Part shown: piece after piece, positions 10,383 through 20,075 of the stretch
How positions within the stretch are numbered: the first letter of the stretch is position 1
Layout: each line of letters opens with the position of its first letter
Assembly (NCBI GenBank): GCA_016869275.1
Contig: VGEO01000002.1
Span: 23,491-87,490, forward strand
DNA: 64,000 nt
Reading direction: 5' to 3'
From: Alphaproteobacteria bacterium
GTDB taxonomy: Bacteria; Pseudomonadota; Alphaproteobacteria; SHVV01
Translations under genes and position numbers: made by a program
Notes under the pieces: model-generated
Databases searched by the model: none
What the model was told of the DNA's origin: nothing
Seen by the model: only the letters and a program-made list of their open reading frames with translations

Positions 10383-11620
10383 TGGACGCACCGGTCCGCC
10401 AGGTCGGCGAGGACGAAGTCGACCAGCGGTTTGGGATCGGCGGCGAGGTGGGCGACGCACGGTACCGGCTCCGCCATCAAGCGCTCGACCGCCTTGGCAT
10501 CGGGCGCGCGCGGGAGGCTCGGGAGGCGGGCGAGCGTCGTCTCGAGCGAGCCCATGCAGCCGATCCGGCCATCGGCGGTCGCCCGCAGCTTGGCGAGCCC
10601 GCACGGGGCGCGGCAGTGCCGCCCTTCGAACGGCACCGACCACCGCGCCAAATTGGTGAAGCGCCCCTGCAGCACCTCGCCTGGCGCCGAGGTGTAGACC
10701 GCGACGCCCGGTACCCGAAACAGCTTGGCGAGATGCGCCGGCCCGCTATCGGCCACGACGACGTAGTCGAAGGCTTCGATTGCGCCGATCAAGGCGCCCA
10801 CCGATTCGAACGCCTCGACCACGCGGACGCCGCTTCGCGCGATCGGCCCCAGGGCGTGGCGGTAAAGCACGCCCTGGCGTTGGTTGCGGTTGAGGCAGAG
10901 CGACACCTGACCGCGCGGCGTCAGCGCTTCGGCGAGGCCAATGGCGGCCGCACTCGGCAGCGTGCGGAGCGGCGAGGACGCGAGCGGAAATATCCCGATC
11001 GTGGCGTCGCCCTTCGGCGCCAGCGCGCGTGCGCCGCCGGGATAGTGCGCACTCGGGCTCAAGGCGAACGCTTTGAGGAGGCTCGCTTCGAAATCGATCG
11101 GCCACACGTCGATGTCATGACCGGCTTCAAGCGCGCCCAAATCGATGACGACGTCGAACGCGGCGATGCGATCCCGTTCGATCCAGAGCGGATAAGCGGT
11201 GATGGCGGGATTGGTGAGGTAAATGTCGTGAGCCGGGCCGGTACAAAATATCGTGACCGCGGCGGGCCGATGGCGGTCGATGAATGCCTGCAAGAAGAGC
11301 AAGACCTGGACGTTGTCGCCGAGCGCATGGGTGCCGAGCAGGAAGCCGACGGTACGGCCCTTGAAGTCGCGGCTTGCCCACTCGGCGCGCGGCAGGCAGG
11401 CGATGCGGGCATCGGTCGCGGTGATCCGGAACTGGTTCGGATTGGGGACGAGCGCCTGGTTGGCGAACGCGGCGACGTTGGTGAGATAAGTCTGGCCGGT
11501 CGTGCCCTGCTGATTGGCGGCGGCCGAGGCGTTGGGGAAGCGAAACGAGAAGGCGCTCGCGGCCGTGAACGCGACCAGCGTGGTCCGGCTCTGTTGTGTC
11601 GCCGCCGGGCTAGCGGCCAT
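10379..11620 (-). CDS. GT9/heptosyltransferase-like protein
   Basis: FKGRTVGFLLGTHALGDNVQVLLFLQAFIDRH...YVVVADSGPAHLAKLFRVPGVAVYTS; adjacent to the TPR-GT. Confidence 0.65.
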   Translation of the reverse strand: MAASPAATQQSRTTLVAFTAASAFSFRFPNASAAANQQGTTGQTYLTNVAAFANQALVPNPNQFRITATDARIACLPRAEWASRDFKGRTVGFLLGTHALGDNVQVLLFLQAFIDRHRPAAVTIFCTGPAHDIYLTNPAITAYPLWIERDRIAAFDVVIDLGALEAGHDIDVWPIDFEASLLKAFALSPSAHYPGGARALAPKGDATIGIFPLASSPLRTLPSAAAIGLAEALTPRGQVSLCLNRNQRQGVLYRHALGPIARSGVRVVEAFESVGALIGAIEAFDYVVVADSGPAHLAKLFRVPGVAVYTSAPGEVLQGRFTNLARWSVPFEGRHCRAPCGLAKLRATADGRIGCMGSLETTLARLPSLPRAPDAKAVERLMAEPVPCVAHLAADPKPLVDFVLADLADRCVQ

Positions 11621-12317
11621 GTCGGCACTCCGCGGGTGGGGCGAATTGCGCGACCAGTGCGCCGATCGCGGCAATGCCGGCGAGCGCGATCGGCCGAAGT
11701 CGGCTGACGGTAGCGGGGTCGATCCCGCCCAGGGCGATGATCGCGATCGGACTCGACCGCACGAGGCCAGCCAAGCGGAGCGGACCGAGGCCGGGCCGAC
11801 CGGGGTGTGAGCGGGTTGGAAAGACCGGCGACACGAAGGCGGCATCGAACCGCGCCCGTGCCGCCGCCCGCAAGGCGCGCTCCGAATGCACCGCGACGGT
11901 GGCGAGGCCGCGGCGGCTGGGGCGGCGGCTCGGGCCCCCGGCCTGATCGCGCAGATGGATGCCGGCGGCGCCGACCGCGGCCGCGAGCCGGGCATCGCCG
12001 CCGACCACGAGCGTCAGCCGCCGTCGCTGACACACGGCCGCGACCCGCCGGGCCAGCGCGGCACGGTCGGGGTCGGCGTAGTGGCGCAACACCACCCCGG
12101 TCCCAGCGGGCAGGCGCTCGATCACCGGCAGCGGGTCGGGACAGCGGCGTTCGTCGGTCATGAACCAAAGGCAGGGCAATACCGGCCAGCGGCGAGCGGC
12201 GTGGAGCCGGCGGGCGAACGTTGTAAGCTCGGTCACGAGATCTTTCGCGCTCGAACGCCGGACGAGATCGACGTTCGTGGAAACCAGACAGTGCCATGAC
12301 CGCGTCCGATGCGCCAA
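11610..12317 (-). CDS. Thiamine phosphate synthase / TenI-like protein
   Basis: LVVGGDARLAAAVGAAGIHLRD...DAAFVSPVFPTRSHPGRPGLGPLRLAGLV...IALGGIDPATV; ThiE fold motifs. Exact start uncertain. Confidence 0.7.
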   Translation of the reverse strand: MAHRTRSWHCLVSTNVDLVRRSSAKDLVTELTTFARRLHAARRWPVLPCLWFMTDERRCPDPLPVIERLPAGTGVVLRHYADPDRAALARRVAAVCQRRRLTLVVGGDARLAAAVGAAGIHLRDQAGGPSRRPSRRGLATVAVHSERALRAAARARFDAAFVSPVFPTRSHPGRPGLGPLRLAGLVRSSPIAIIALGGIDPATVSRLRPIALAGIAAIGALVAQFAPPAECRHGR

Positions 12318-13003
12318 GCCTGAACCCGCTGTCCGCGACCGACGTCGGCGGCCACATCGCCCTGGTCCGCGCCCGAATTACCGCGGCGGCGAAGGCCGCT
12401 GGGCGCGCGGCCGCCGGGATCGAGCTCGTCGCCGTCTCGAAGGGGCACGCGGTCGAGCGGATCGCGGCCGCCATTGCCGCCGGCCAGCGTGTGTTCGGCG
12501 AGAACCGCGTGCAGGAAGCCGAGCGTAAATGGCCAGCGCTCAAAGCCGCGCACCCCGACCTGCGCCTGCATCTGATCGGACCGCTTCAGACCAATAAAGT
12601 CCGCGACGCCGTGGCGCTCTTCGACGTGATCGAGACGGTCGATCGGCCGAAGCTCGCCGAGGCCCTGGCCGGTGCGATCGCCAAGAGCGGTCGGGCGCCG
12701 GCCTGCTTCATCCAGGTCAACACCGGCGAAGAGCCGCAGAAAGCCGGCGTTGCCCCGACCGAAGCCGACGGCTTCATCGCGGCGTGCCGCGAGCGCGGGC
12801 AGCTCCCGATCGTCGGCCTGATGTGCATTCCGCCGGCGGCCGAAGAGCCGGCGTTTCATTTTGCGCTGCTCCGCGAAATCGCCCGGCGCAACGGGATCGC
12901 CCACCTCAGCATGGGGATGAGCGCCGATTACGAAATTGCGATCGCGTTCGGCGCGACCCACGTCCGGGTCGGTACCGCGATTTTCGGCGAGCGTCCGGCC
13001 TAG
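12296..13003 (+). CDS. YggS-family pyridoxal phosphate homeostasis protein
   Basis: ELVAVSKGHAVERIAAAIAAGQRVFGENRVQEAERKW...LHLIGPLQTNK...LSMGMSADYEIAI. Confidence 0.92.
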   Translation: MTASDAPSLNPLSATDVGGHIALVRARITAAAKAAGRAAAGIELVAVSKGHAVERIAAAIAAGQRVFGENRVQEAERKWPALKAAHPDLRLHLIGPLQTNKVRDAVALFDVIETVDRPKLAEALAGAIAKSGRAPACFIQVNTGEEPQKAGVAPTEADGFIAACRERGQLPIVGLMCIPPAAEEPAFHFALLREIARRNGIAHLSMGMSADYEIAIAFGATHVRVGTAIFGERPA

Positions 13004-13008
13004 CCCGT

Positions 13009-13506
13009 TTAAATAGGCTCGACCGCGAGCGTATCGCCCGGGCTGGCTTCGGCGATCAGCGCCAGAAGCTCGGTCAGAGCGATCGCGACGCAGCCCGCGG
13101 TCGCGGCAAAGTCCGGGGCGGCGACGTGGAGGAAGATCGCGCTTCCCAAGCCCGGCACCACCGGATCGTCGTTGTAGCCCAGGGGGACCACGAGATCGTA
13201 GAGCCGGTCCGTCCGCCACAGCCGCTCGTGGCGCGCCCGGTACGGGAGTGCGACCGGCCGGTTGTAGGACGGATCGTCGGGGTCGTCGCACCAGCCATCG
13301 TCGATGCCGATCGCCCGGATCGCGAGCGCGGTTGCGGGCGGCGTCAGTCGGTCGGGCCGATAAAGCACCGAGCGCAGCGGGAAACGGCCGATCGGCGTGG
13401 CGCCGTCGCCTTCGCGCTTGGCGCGCGCGAGGCCACCGCGCCCGACCGCGCAACGGACGCGGCGGTCGCGCCAGGCGAGCGTGTTTCCGGCGACGATGAT
13501 GTTCAT
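13009..13506 (-). CDS. L,D-transpeptidase family (YkuD-like) protein
   Basis: GDGATPIGRFPLRSVLYRPDR...AIFLHVAAPDFAATAGCVAIAL catalytic-region pattern. Confidence 0.8.
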   Translation of the reverse strand: MNIIVAGNTLAWRDRRVRCAVGRGGLARAKREGDGATPIGRFPLRSVLYRPDRLTPPATALAIRAIGIDDGWCDDPDDPSYNRPVALPYRARHERLWRTDRLYDLVVPLGYNDDPVVPGLGSAIFLHVAAPDFAATAGCVAIALTELLALIAEASPGDTLAVEPI

Positions 13507-13536
13507 GCGATCGGCGCGGGTCACCGCGCGTCGCAC

Positions 13537-14250
13537 TTAGAATACGTCAGGTGGCGGGATTTGGCCTAGCGTCGCCGCTTCGCGGGCCGCGGTATAGCTC
13601 AACAAGCGATCGGCCAGCTGCTGCGCCGTCATTTCATCGGCGTGTGGGTTCTTTGCGGCCGGGCCTGGCGCGGGTGTACTGGCCGGCTTCCGACCCAAGA
13701 AATAGTTCGCCGGCAGCGGCAAGGGCTCGTAAAGCGGCTTACCCGGCGTTTTGCTTGCGAGACCGCGTTCGCTGCCGCTGGCGGCGCCGGTGCCCGATGG
13801 CCGGACGGGTACGGCGGCTAGAGCCGAGGCCGGCGGGCCGAACTCGGCGGGCGTCGGGTTCGCCGGACTGATCGCGGCGACCGCGGTCGCCGCGGCGGTC
13901 GGCTTGGTGTCGAATCCGGCCATCGCCATCAGATGGCCGCCGACGTCACGCCCGGTCATGTCCTCGACGACGAGGTTGGCGAGCGAGGAGACGAAACCGA
14001 TCGGTCCGCCGAACAGGGCGCCGCCGGCCAGGCGTGCCGCCGGGCCGATCGTATCGCCGGTAAGCGCCCGATAAACCGTCGACACGACCGGGATGTGCTG
14101 AAGCGGGTTGATGAAATCGAGCAGGTCGGCGAACGAGACCTCGTCTTTGCCGCTCCCGCTCACGAACTTCGCGGTTCCGCCCGGCGCGTCGACCCGTGGG
14201 ACGGTGTCGGCGAAGCCGTTGATGTGATGGTTGACCGCGAGGATTTCCAT
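13537..14250 (-). CDS. Hypothetical protein
   Basis: DLLDFINPLQHIPVVSTVYRALTGDTIGPAARLAGGALFGGPIGF..., proline-rich C-terminus; coding-like codon pattern. Confidence 0.6.
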   Translation of the reverse strand: MEILAVNHHINGFADTVPRVDAPGGTAKFVSGSGKDEVSFADLLDFINPLQHIPVVSTVYRALTGDTIGPAARLAGGALFGGPIGFVSSLANLVVEDMTGRDVGGHLMAMAGFDTKPTAAATAVAAISPANPTPAEFGPPASALAAVPVRPSGTGAASGSERGLASKTPGKPLYEPLPLPANYFLGRKPASTPAPGPAAKNPHADEMTAQQLADRLLSYTAAREAATLGQIPPPDVF

Positions 14251-14295
14251 GGTGCGCCAAGGACCTGCCAAGCAAGGGCCACGCCATCGGGTAGG

Positions 14296-14326
14296 CTAAT
14301 TATTCCTAGGAGAATCAAATAATTAG
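14296..14326. repeat. AT-rich inverted repeat
   Basis: CTAATTATT (14296-14304) and its exact reverse complement AATAATTAG (14318-14326), 13-bp spacer. Confidence 0.8.
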
Positions 14327-14448
14327 TTCACCGCCTCGCGGCCCTGGCCGGGCGCCGGCAAAGCTTGCCGGGTAGCCCCGGGCGAGAGCGGTTTCGCCGA
14401 CGCGGCGCCCGTACTAAAACTCGGGGCGGAAAAAACGCGAGAGGATCC

Positions 14449-15327
14449 ATGTTGTATCGAGGTTACGACCGTCAAGGACTCGACGCGCAGTACTTCATGC
14501 GCGCCCGCCACCCCGATTGGGAGAACTGGTTCAAGAAATGGAAAGCGTGGAGCGAGAAGGTACGCGCGGCGCGCAGCGTCAAGCGCGATATCGCCTTCGG
14601 TCCGTCCAAGGACGAAACGCTCGACGTTTTTTACACCCGCTACAACCGTTCGCCGGTCCACGTCTTCATCCACGGCGGCTATTGGCAGGCGATGAGCAAG
14701 GACGACCATAGCTTCGTTGCCGATGGTCTGGTCGATGCTGGTGCGGCGGTCGTCATCCCGAACTATACGCTGGCGCCCGAGGCCGATATTGACGAGATCG
14801 TGCGCCAGTGCCGCGCGGCGATCGCCTGGACGTGGCGTAACGCCGCGAGCTTCGGCGGCGATCCCGGTCGTATTTTCGTCTCCGGCCATTCGGCCGGCGG
14901 GCACCTGACGGCGATGATGGTGTCGACCGACTGGCCGGCCTACGCACAGGATCTGCCGGCCGATCTCATCAAAGGCGGGTGCGCGATCTCCGGGCTGTTC
15001 GACCTCGAGGCGATGCGGCTCTGCTACGTCAACGACAAGCTCAAGCTCACGCCCGATCAGGTTCGCCGGCAGAGCCCGATCAACGCCCTGCCGGAACGGG
15101 GGGCGCCCCTGATCGTCGCGGTCGGCAACGACGAGACCTCCGAGTTCCACCGCCAGTCCGACACCTATGCGGCGCAGTGGCTCGCCAAGGGCTTTACGCT
15201 CCAGACCATGCGCCCGGCCGGGCTCAACCACTATTCGATCGTCGACGCCGTCGGCAATCCGCGCCACCCGCTGACGCGGGCCATGCTCGCGCAAATGGAC
15301 CTGCCGGAGGACCCAACCCGGACCTAA
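14449..15327 (+). CDS. Alpha/beta hydrolase (kynurenine-formamidase-like)
   Basis: VFIHGGYWQ, VIPNYTLAPEADIDEIVRQ, FVSGHSAGGHL. Confidence 0.8.
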   Translation: MLYRGYDRQGLDAQYFMRARHPDWENWFKKWKAWSEKVRAARSVKRDIAFGPSKDETLDVFYTRYNRSPVHVFIHGGYWQAMSKDDHSFVADGLVDAGAAVVIPNYTLAPEADIDEIVRQCRAAIAWTWRNAASFGGDPGRIFVSGHSAGGHLTAMMVSTDWPAYAQDLPADLIKGGCAISGLFDLEAMRLCYVNDKLKLTPDQVRRQSPINALPERGAPLIVAVGNDETSEFHRQSDTYAAQWLAKGFTLQTMRPAGLNHYSIVDAVGNPRHPLTRAMLAQMDLPEDPTRT

Positions 15328-15432
15328 GCCCACGGAACTGTGTAGCCGACGGGGACGCCGCGCCGGTTGTGGCCGCGAAGCGCCGGCCGCATATTTACGT
15401 GAACCTGCGGCGGCTCCCTCGGTAGAAGGGCC

Positions 15433-16119
15433 ATGTCGAACAAGAAACGCCTGCTTCTGATCGATGACAACGACGCATTGCGAACGGCGCTTCGCGAGCA
15501 ACTCGATCTCAACGCCGAGTTCGCCACCGCCGAAGCCAACAACGGTGCCCGGGCCATCGAGCTTCTGAAAGGCGATCATTTCGACTTGGTGCTGCTCGAC
15601 GTCGGCCTGCCCGACCTCGATGGACGCGAGGTGTGCCGGAACGTCCGCCGTGCCGGGATCAAGGTCCCGATCATCATGCTGACCGGGGCGAGCGGCGATT
15701 CGGACGCTATTCTCGGGCTCGATGCCGGCGCCAACGACTATATTGCCAAGCCGTTCAAGTTGAACGTCCTGCTGGCGCGTATCCGCGCGCAGCTGCGTCA
15801 GCACGACCAAAGCGAGGACGCGGTATTCGCGATCGGTCCTTATACGTTCAAGCCGAGCGCGAAATTGCTGGTCCACAATCAGACGGCCAAGAAGGTCCGG
15901 CTCACCGAGAAAGAGACCTCGATCCTCAAGTATCTGTATCGCGCCGGACGATCGGTGCAGCGCGACGTGCTCCTGAGCGAGGTGTGGGGCTACAACGCGG
16001 GGGTCACCACCCACACGCTCGAAACGCACGTCTACCGGCTGCGCCAGAAGATCGAGGACGATCCGACTGCCGCGGCGATACTCATCACCGAACCGGGCGG
16101 CTACCGGCTCAACCCTTAA
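15433..16119 (+). CDS. OmpR-family response regulator
   Basis: LLLIDDNDALRTAL...LVLLDVGLPDLDG...KPFKLNVLLARIRA plus winged-helix C-terminus THTLETHVYRLRQKIEDDP. Confidence 0.93.
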   Translation: MSNKKRLLLIDDNDALRTALREQLDLNAEFATAEANNGARAIELLKGDHFDLVLLDVGLPDLDGREVCRNVRRAGIKVPIIMLTGASGDSDAILGLDAGANDYIAKPFKLNVLLARIRAQLRQHDQSEDAVFAIGPYTFKPSAKLLVHNQTAKKVRLTEKETSILKYLYRAGRSVQRDVLLSEVWGYNAGVTTHTLETHVYRLRQKIEDDPTAAAILITEPGGYRLNP

Positions 16120-16122
16120 ATG

Positions 16123-16881
16123 CTAGCGGCCGACGAAGCGAGGCGGCCGCTTCTCGGCGAAGGCCCGCGCGCCTTCCTGCGCGTCCTCGGACCGGAAGCA
16201 GCGGACTACCTCCTGGCGCGCGGCGTGGTCGTCGAGGGTGCCGCGTGCGATCGCGACCAAGGCGCGCTTCATCCCGGACACTGCGAGCGGCGCGGCATCG
16301 GCGAGTTGGCGGGCGAGCGTATCGGTCGCGGCCGCGAGCGCCTCGGGTTCGACCAGTCGATCGAGGTAGCCGATGGCGCGGAGCGTTTCGGCGTCGAGCT
16401 CGTCGCCCAGCAGGAAAATACGGCGCGCCGCCGCCGGACCTACCCGCTCGACGAAGCGCTTGAGCCCGTTGATGTAATAGAACACGCCGAGCTGCGCGGC
16501 CGGGACTTTGAGCCGCATCCCGGCGACGCCGATCCGGAAGTCGCAGGCGATCGCGAGGTCGGTCGCGCCGCCATAGACGCTGCCGTTGAGGGCGCAGATC
16601 GTCGGCATCGGCAGGGCCTCGAGGCGATCGACCACGGCCTCGAGCGGGTTGCGGTCCCAATCGGTGGTCGCGATGTTGCCGATATCGAAGCCGGCACTGA
16701 ACGATTTGGCGCCGCGCGCGGTGAGGACGACGACTCCGATCGTGCGATCGGCTTCGATCGCATCGAGGGCGGCGGCAAACTCCGGCAGGTCGGCGGCGGC
16801 GATGACGTTGTGCCGCTCGGGCCGATTGAGGATCAACGTGACGCGCCGGTCTTGGCGCACATAGTCGAGAAACGGGGCCAC
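16123..16881 (-). CDS. Enoyl-CoA hydratase/isomerase family protein
   Basis: VTLILNRPERHNVI...AKSFSAGFDIGNIA...CALNGSVYGGATDLAIACDFRIG. GTG start at 16881 preceded by AAGGAGG. Confidence 0.88.
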   Translation of the reverse strand: MAPFLDYVRQDRRVTLILNRPERHNVIAAADLPEFAAALDAIEADRTIGVVVLTARGAKSFSAGFDIGNIATTDWDRNPLEAVVDRLEALPMPTICALNGSVYGGATDLAIACDFRIGVAGMRLKVPAAQLGVFYYINGLKRFVERVGPAAARRIFLLGDELDAETLRAIGYLDRLVEPEALAAATDTLARQLADAAPLAVSGMKRALVAIARGTLDDHAARQEVVRCFRSEDAQEGARAFAEKRPPRFVGR

Positions 16882-17031
16882 CGGACCTCCTTGATCGCCG
16901 ACGCGGCGGGGCACGAGATCCCGTTGTCGGCCAACCGCTTGAAAACAACCCGAAAATAGCTTTTTCCCGCGCATTACGGTAAGCAGATTACGCCTCCCGC
17001 GGCGGAGGCCGGGACGAAAGGGGCGCGTCGA

Positions 17032-17868
17032 GTGGCGAGCGGTGACGATTTTTTCGTGCGCTTTTGGGGTGTCCGCGGCAGCGTCGCCTGCGCCAGCGGC
17101 CAAACCGTCAAGTACGGCGGCAACACCTCATCGCTCGAGATTCGCTGCGGCGCCCATATCCTGATGTTCGATGCCGGCACCGGGTTTCGCTATCTCGGCA
17201 ACTCGCTCCTCAAGCAAGCGCCGGTCGAGGCCGATCTGTTTCTCACCCACACCCACCTCGATCACGTCGTCGGGCTGCCGTTCTTCGTTCCGGCCTTCAA
17301 CCCGGCCAACACGTTTCGCATCTGGGCCGGCCATCTGCTGCCGAAGTACACGATCCGCGACGTCCTCGGCATGATGATGACGCCGCCGCTGTTCCCGGTG
17401 CCGATCGGAATCTTCCGCGCCAATATCTCGTTTCACGACTTCAATGCCGGCGAGACGATCGAGCCCAAGCCGGGCATCGTCGTGCGGACGGTCGCGCTCA
17501 ATCATCCCAACAACGCGACCGGCTATCGCGTCGAGTTCAACGGCCGCTCGATCTGCTATCTCACCGATACCGAGCACAAGCCGGGGGCGCCCGATCGCAG
17601 CATCCTCGACCTCATTCGCGACGCCGACATCGTTATCTACGACGCGATGTACACCGACGAGACGTTTCGCGGCCGCGAGGGCTGGGGCCACTCGACCTGG
17701 CAGGAAGGCTTGCGCCTTTGCGACGAAGCGCGGGTCAAGACCTATGTCGTCTTTCACCACGATCCGGATCATTCCGACGATTTCATGGACGGCGTCGCCA
17801 ACCAGCTCGAAAAACTGCGTCCGGGCGCGGCCGTGGTCGCCCGCGAGGGCGCGGTGCTCAGGCCGTGA
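17032..17868 (+). CDS. MBL-fold metallo-hydrolase
   Basis: FFVRFWGVRGSVA...LFLTHTHLDHVVGLPFF...YLTDTEHKPG. Confidence 0.88.
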   Translation: MASGDDFFVRFWGVRGSVACASGQTVKYGGNTSSLEIRCGAHILMFDAGTGFRYLGNSLLKQAPVEADLFLTHTHLDHVVGLPFFVPAFNPANTFRIWAGHLLPKYTIRDVLGMMMTPPLFPVPIGIFRANISFHDFNAGETIEPKPGIVVRTVALNHPNNATGYRVEFNGRSICYLTDTEHKPGAPDRSILDLIRDADIVIYDAMYTDETFRGREGWGHSTWQEGLRLCDEARVKTYVVFHHDPDHSDDFMDGVANQLEKLRPGAAVVAREGAVLRP

Positions 17869-17878
17869 CCGCCACCCC

Positions 17879-18718
17879 GTGAAACGCCTCCGCCGTGCCG
17901 CGCACGCCCTGGCGACGGTCTGGGGGACGAAACCGCGGGGCTATTTCATTCCCGACCGCTTCGCCGCCGCCTCCCGGCCCGATTATCGCTGGGTCGCGGC
18001 GCTGTTCGCCGCCCGGCGCGAGCGCTTTGCCGCGGTGATTCGGCTGATTGACGCCTACGCGGCCGAGCTCGCGGACATCGGGCGCGCCCCGCCGCCCGGC
18101 CCGCGCTGGGATCAGGACTGGTTCCCGCGCCTCGACGCCGCCGCCCTTTACGCGATGACCCGAAACGAACGGCCGGCGCGGGCGGTCGAGATCGGCTCCG
18201 GCCACTCGACCCGTTTCCTCGCTCGCGCGGTCGCCGACGGCAAGCTCGCGACCGAGATCGTCTGCATCGATCCGGCGCCGCGCGCGTCGCTAACGGGCTT
18301 GGCGATCGAACGCATCACGACGACGCTGCAGGCCGCCGACCTCGCGCCCATCGATCGCCTGGGTGCGGGTGATCTCCTGTTCGTCGATTCGAGTCACGTC
18401 CTGATGCCCGGGAGCGATGTCGACGTGATCCTGAACGGTATCCTGCCCCGGCTGGCGGCCGGGGTCCTGATTCACGTCCACGACGTCTTTCTGCCCGAGC
18501 CTTACCCGACGGCGTGGCGGTGGCGCGGTTACAACGAGCAGCTCGCGATCGCCGCGCTTCTCGGCAGCGGTACTTACGAGCCCCTGTTTGCGAGCGCCTA
18601 TACCGCCCGTACCCTCGGTCCCGAGATCGCGGCGAGTATCCTCGCCCGGCTGCCGCTCGTGCCGGGCGCGCTCGAATCGAGCCTGTGGCTCCGCAAAAGC
18701 CGGTCCACTCCATGTTGA
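17879..18718 (+). CDS. Class I SAM-dependent methyltransferase-like protein
   Basis: RAVEIGSGHSTRFLARAV...LLFVDSSHVLMPGSDVDVILNGILPRLAAGVLIHVHDVFLP. Confidence 0.75.
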   Translation: MKRLRRAAHALATVWGTKPRGYFIPDRFAAASRPDYRWVAALFAARRERFAAVIRLIDAYAAELADIGRAPPPGPRWDQDWFPRLDAAALYAMTRNERPARAVEIGSGHSTRFLARAVADGKLATEIVCIDPAPRASLTGLAIERITTTLQAADLAPIDRLGAGDLLFVDSSHVLMPGSDVDVILNGILPRLAAGVLIHVHDVFLPEPYPTAWRWRGYNEQLAIAALLGSGTYEPLFASAYTARTLGPEIAASILARLPLVPGALESSLWLRKSRSTPC

Positions 18719-20059
18719 TCGGTCCGCGGTCGGGTGCCGGAAGCGACCTCGACCGCCAACCGGTGCTGGCCCGTATCTACGACGCGATCGAGCGCCAGCA
18801 GGCGGCCGGCAAGCGATTGATCAACTAGGCCCAACTCGCGGTGGTCGTGACGTTCGGGGTCTTTTACACGGTCTCGCCCAAGACCTTCGTCGCCGAACGC
18901 ACCTTCGCGCCGGTCCCGTGGATGCTGGCGGCGCATCTCGGCTTCACGCTGGTCCGCCTCGGGCGGTCCCACCGCGGCGATTTGCCGCGGTGGTTTCTGA
19001 CGCTTTCGGTCGCGATCCACATGGCGTTGTTGTTCGGTTTGATCTGGAGTTTCCACCTCCAGTATATGCAGCCGCCGGCATTCTACTTGAAAGCCCCGAC
19101 CCTCCTGTACGCGTTCATCTTTATCGCGCTACGAGCGCTCCGGTTCGACGCGCGCTATGTCATTCTGGCCGGCATCGCCGCTGCGCTCGGTTGGTCGATG
19201 TGGGTAGCGTTCGCCGTGTTCTCCGACCTGGCCGACAACATGATCACGCGCGACTAAGTCCGCTACATCACCTCAGCGGTCGTGTTATTGGGCGCCGAGT
19301 TCGACAAGATCGTCTCGATTCTGCTAGTGACCGCGATCCTCGCTATCGCCATCACTCGGGCCCGCCGCACCCCAATCCAATCGGTGCGCGAAAGCGCCGC
19401 AGCGCGCGATCTATCGCGCTTTTTTCGCGCCCGAAGTCGTGGCCCGTATCACCCAGGCCGAGCAGCAGATCCGCGCCGGCGAGGGCGATATCCGCGACCC
19501 CGCGATTTTGAACTGCGACATCCGGGGATTACGGCGCTTGCCAAGCGCCTGCCGACCTCGGACGTGATTAAACTCTTGGCCGACTACGAGACCCGCATGG
19601 TGGCGGCGATCCAACGCCACGGCAGCTGTATCGACAAGTTCATGGGCGACGGCATCATGGCGACGTTCGGCGCGGTATTGCGGACCGAGACATTGCCGTT
19701 GACACGTTGCGCGCAATCGATGCGCTGGTCATCGCCGCCGACGAATGGGCGGCCGAACGGCGGCGCGCCGGGGCCGAGCCGCTCACCATTCACTTTGCGG
19801 TCGCGGTCGGCGCCGTGGTATTCGGCGCGGTCGGCGACGAGACCCGGCTCGAATACACGGTGATCGGCGATGCCGTGAACCTCGCCGCCAAGATCGAGAA
19901 ACACAACAAGGTCGCGGGCACGCGGGCGCTCACCACCGCCGATGCCTGCGCGATTGCGGTACGCCAGGGCGCGTCGCGCCGGCTCCACCCAGCCACCGGC
20001 TTCACGAAAAGGTCGAAGGCGTCGCACAGGCCCTCGACCTCACCGTTCTCGCGCGTTGA
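18712..20059 (+). pseudogene. Adenylate/guanylate cyclase with 2 nonsense codons and several frameshifts
   Basis: MLIGPRSG...GKRLIN*AQLAVVVTFGVFYTVS...MITRD*VRYITSAVVLLGAEFDK...ARDLSRFF[fs]APEVVARITQAEQQ[fs]ITALAKRLPTSDVIKLLADYETRMVAAIQRHGSCIDKFMGDGIMATFGAV[fs]DTLRAIDALVIAADEW...TRLEYTVIGDAVNLAAKIEKHNKVAG...[fs]HEKVEGVAQALDLTVLAR. Confidence 0.88.
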
Positions 20060-20075
20060 TGCGGTGTTGGCGCCG

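Noticed and set aside
8601-10643. Full 680-aa ORF as the TPR protein
   Set aside because: The first 87 codons lie over the GT9-like gene; the GTG at 10382 with a 4-bp overlap is the better start.
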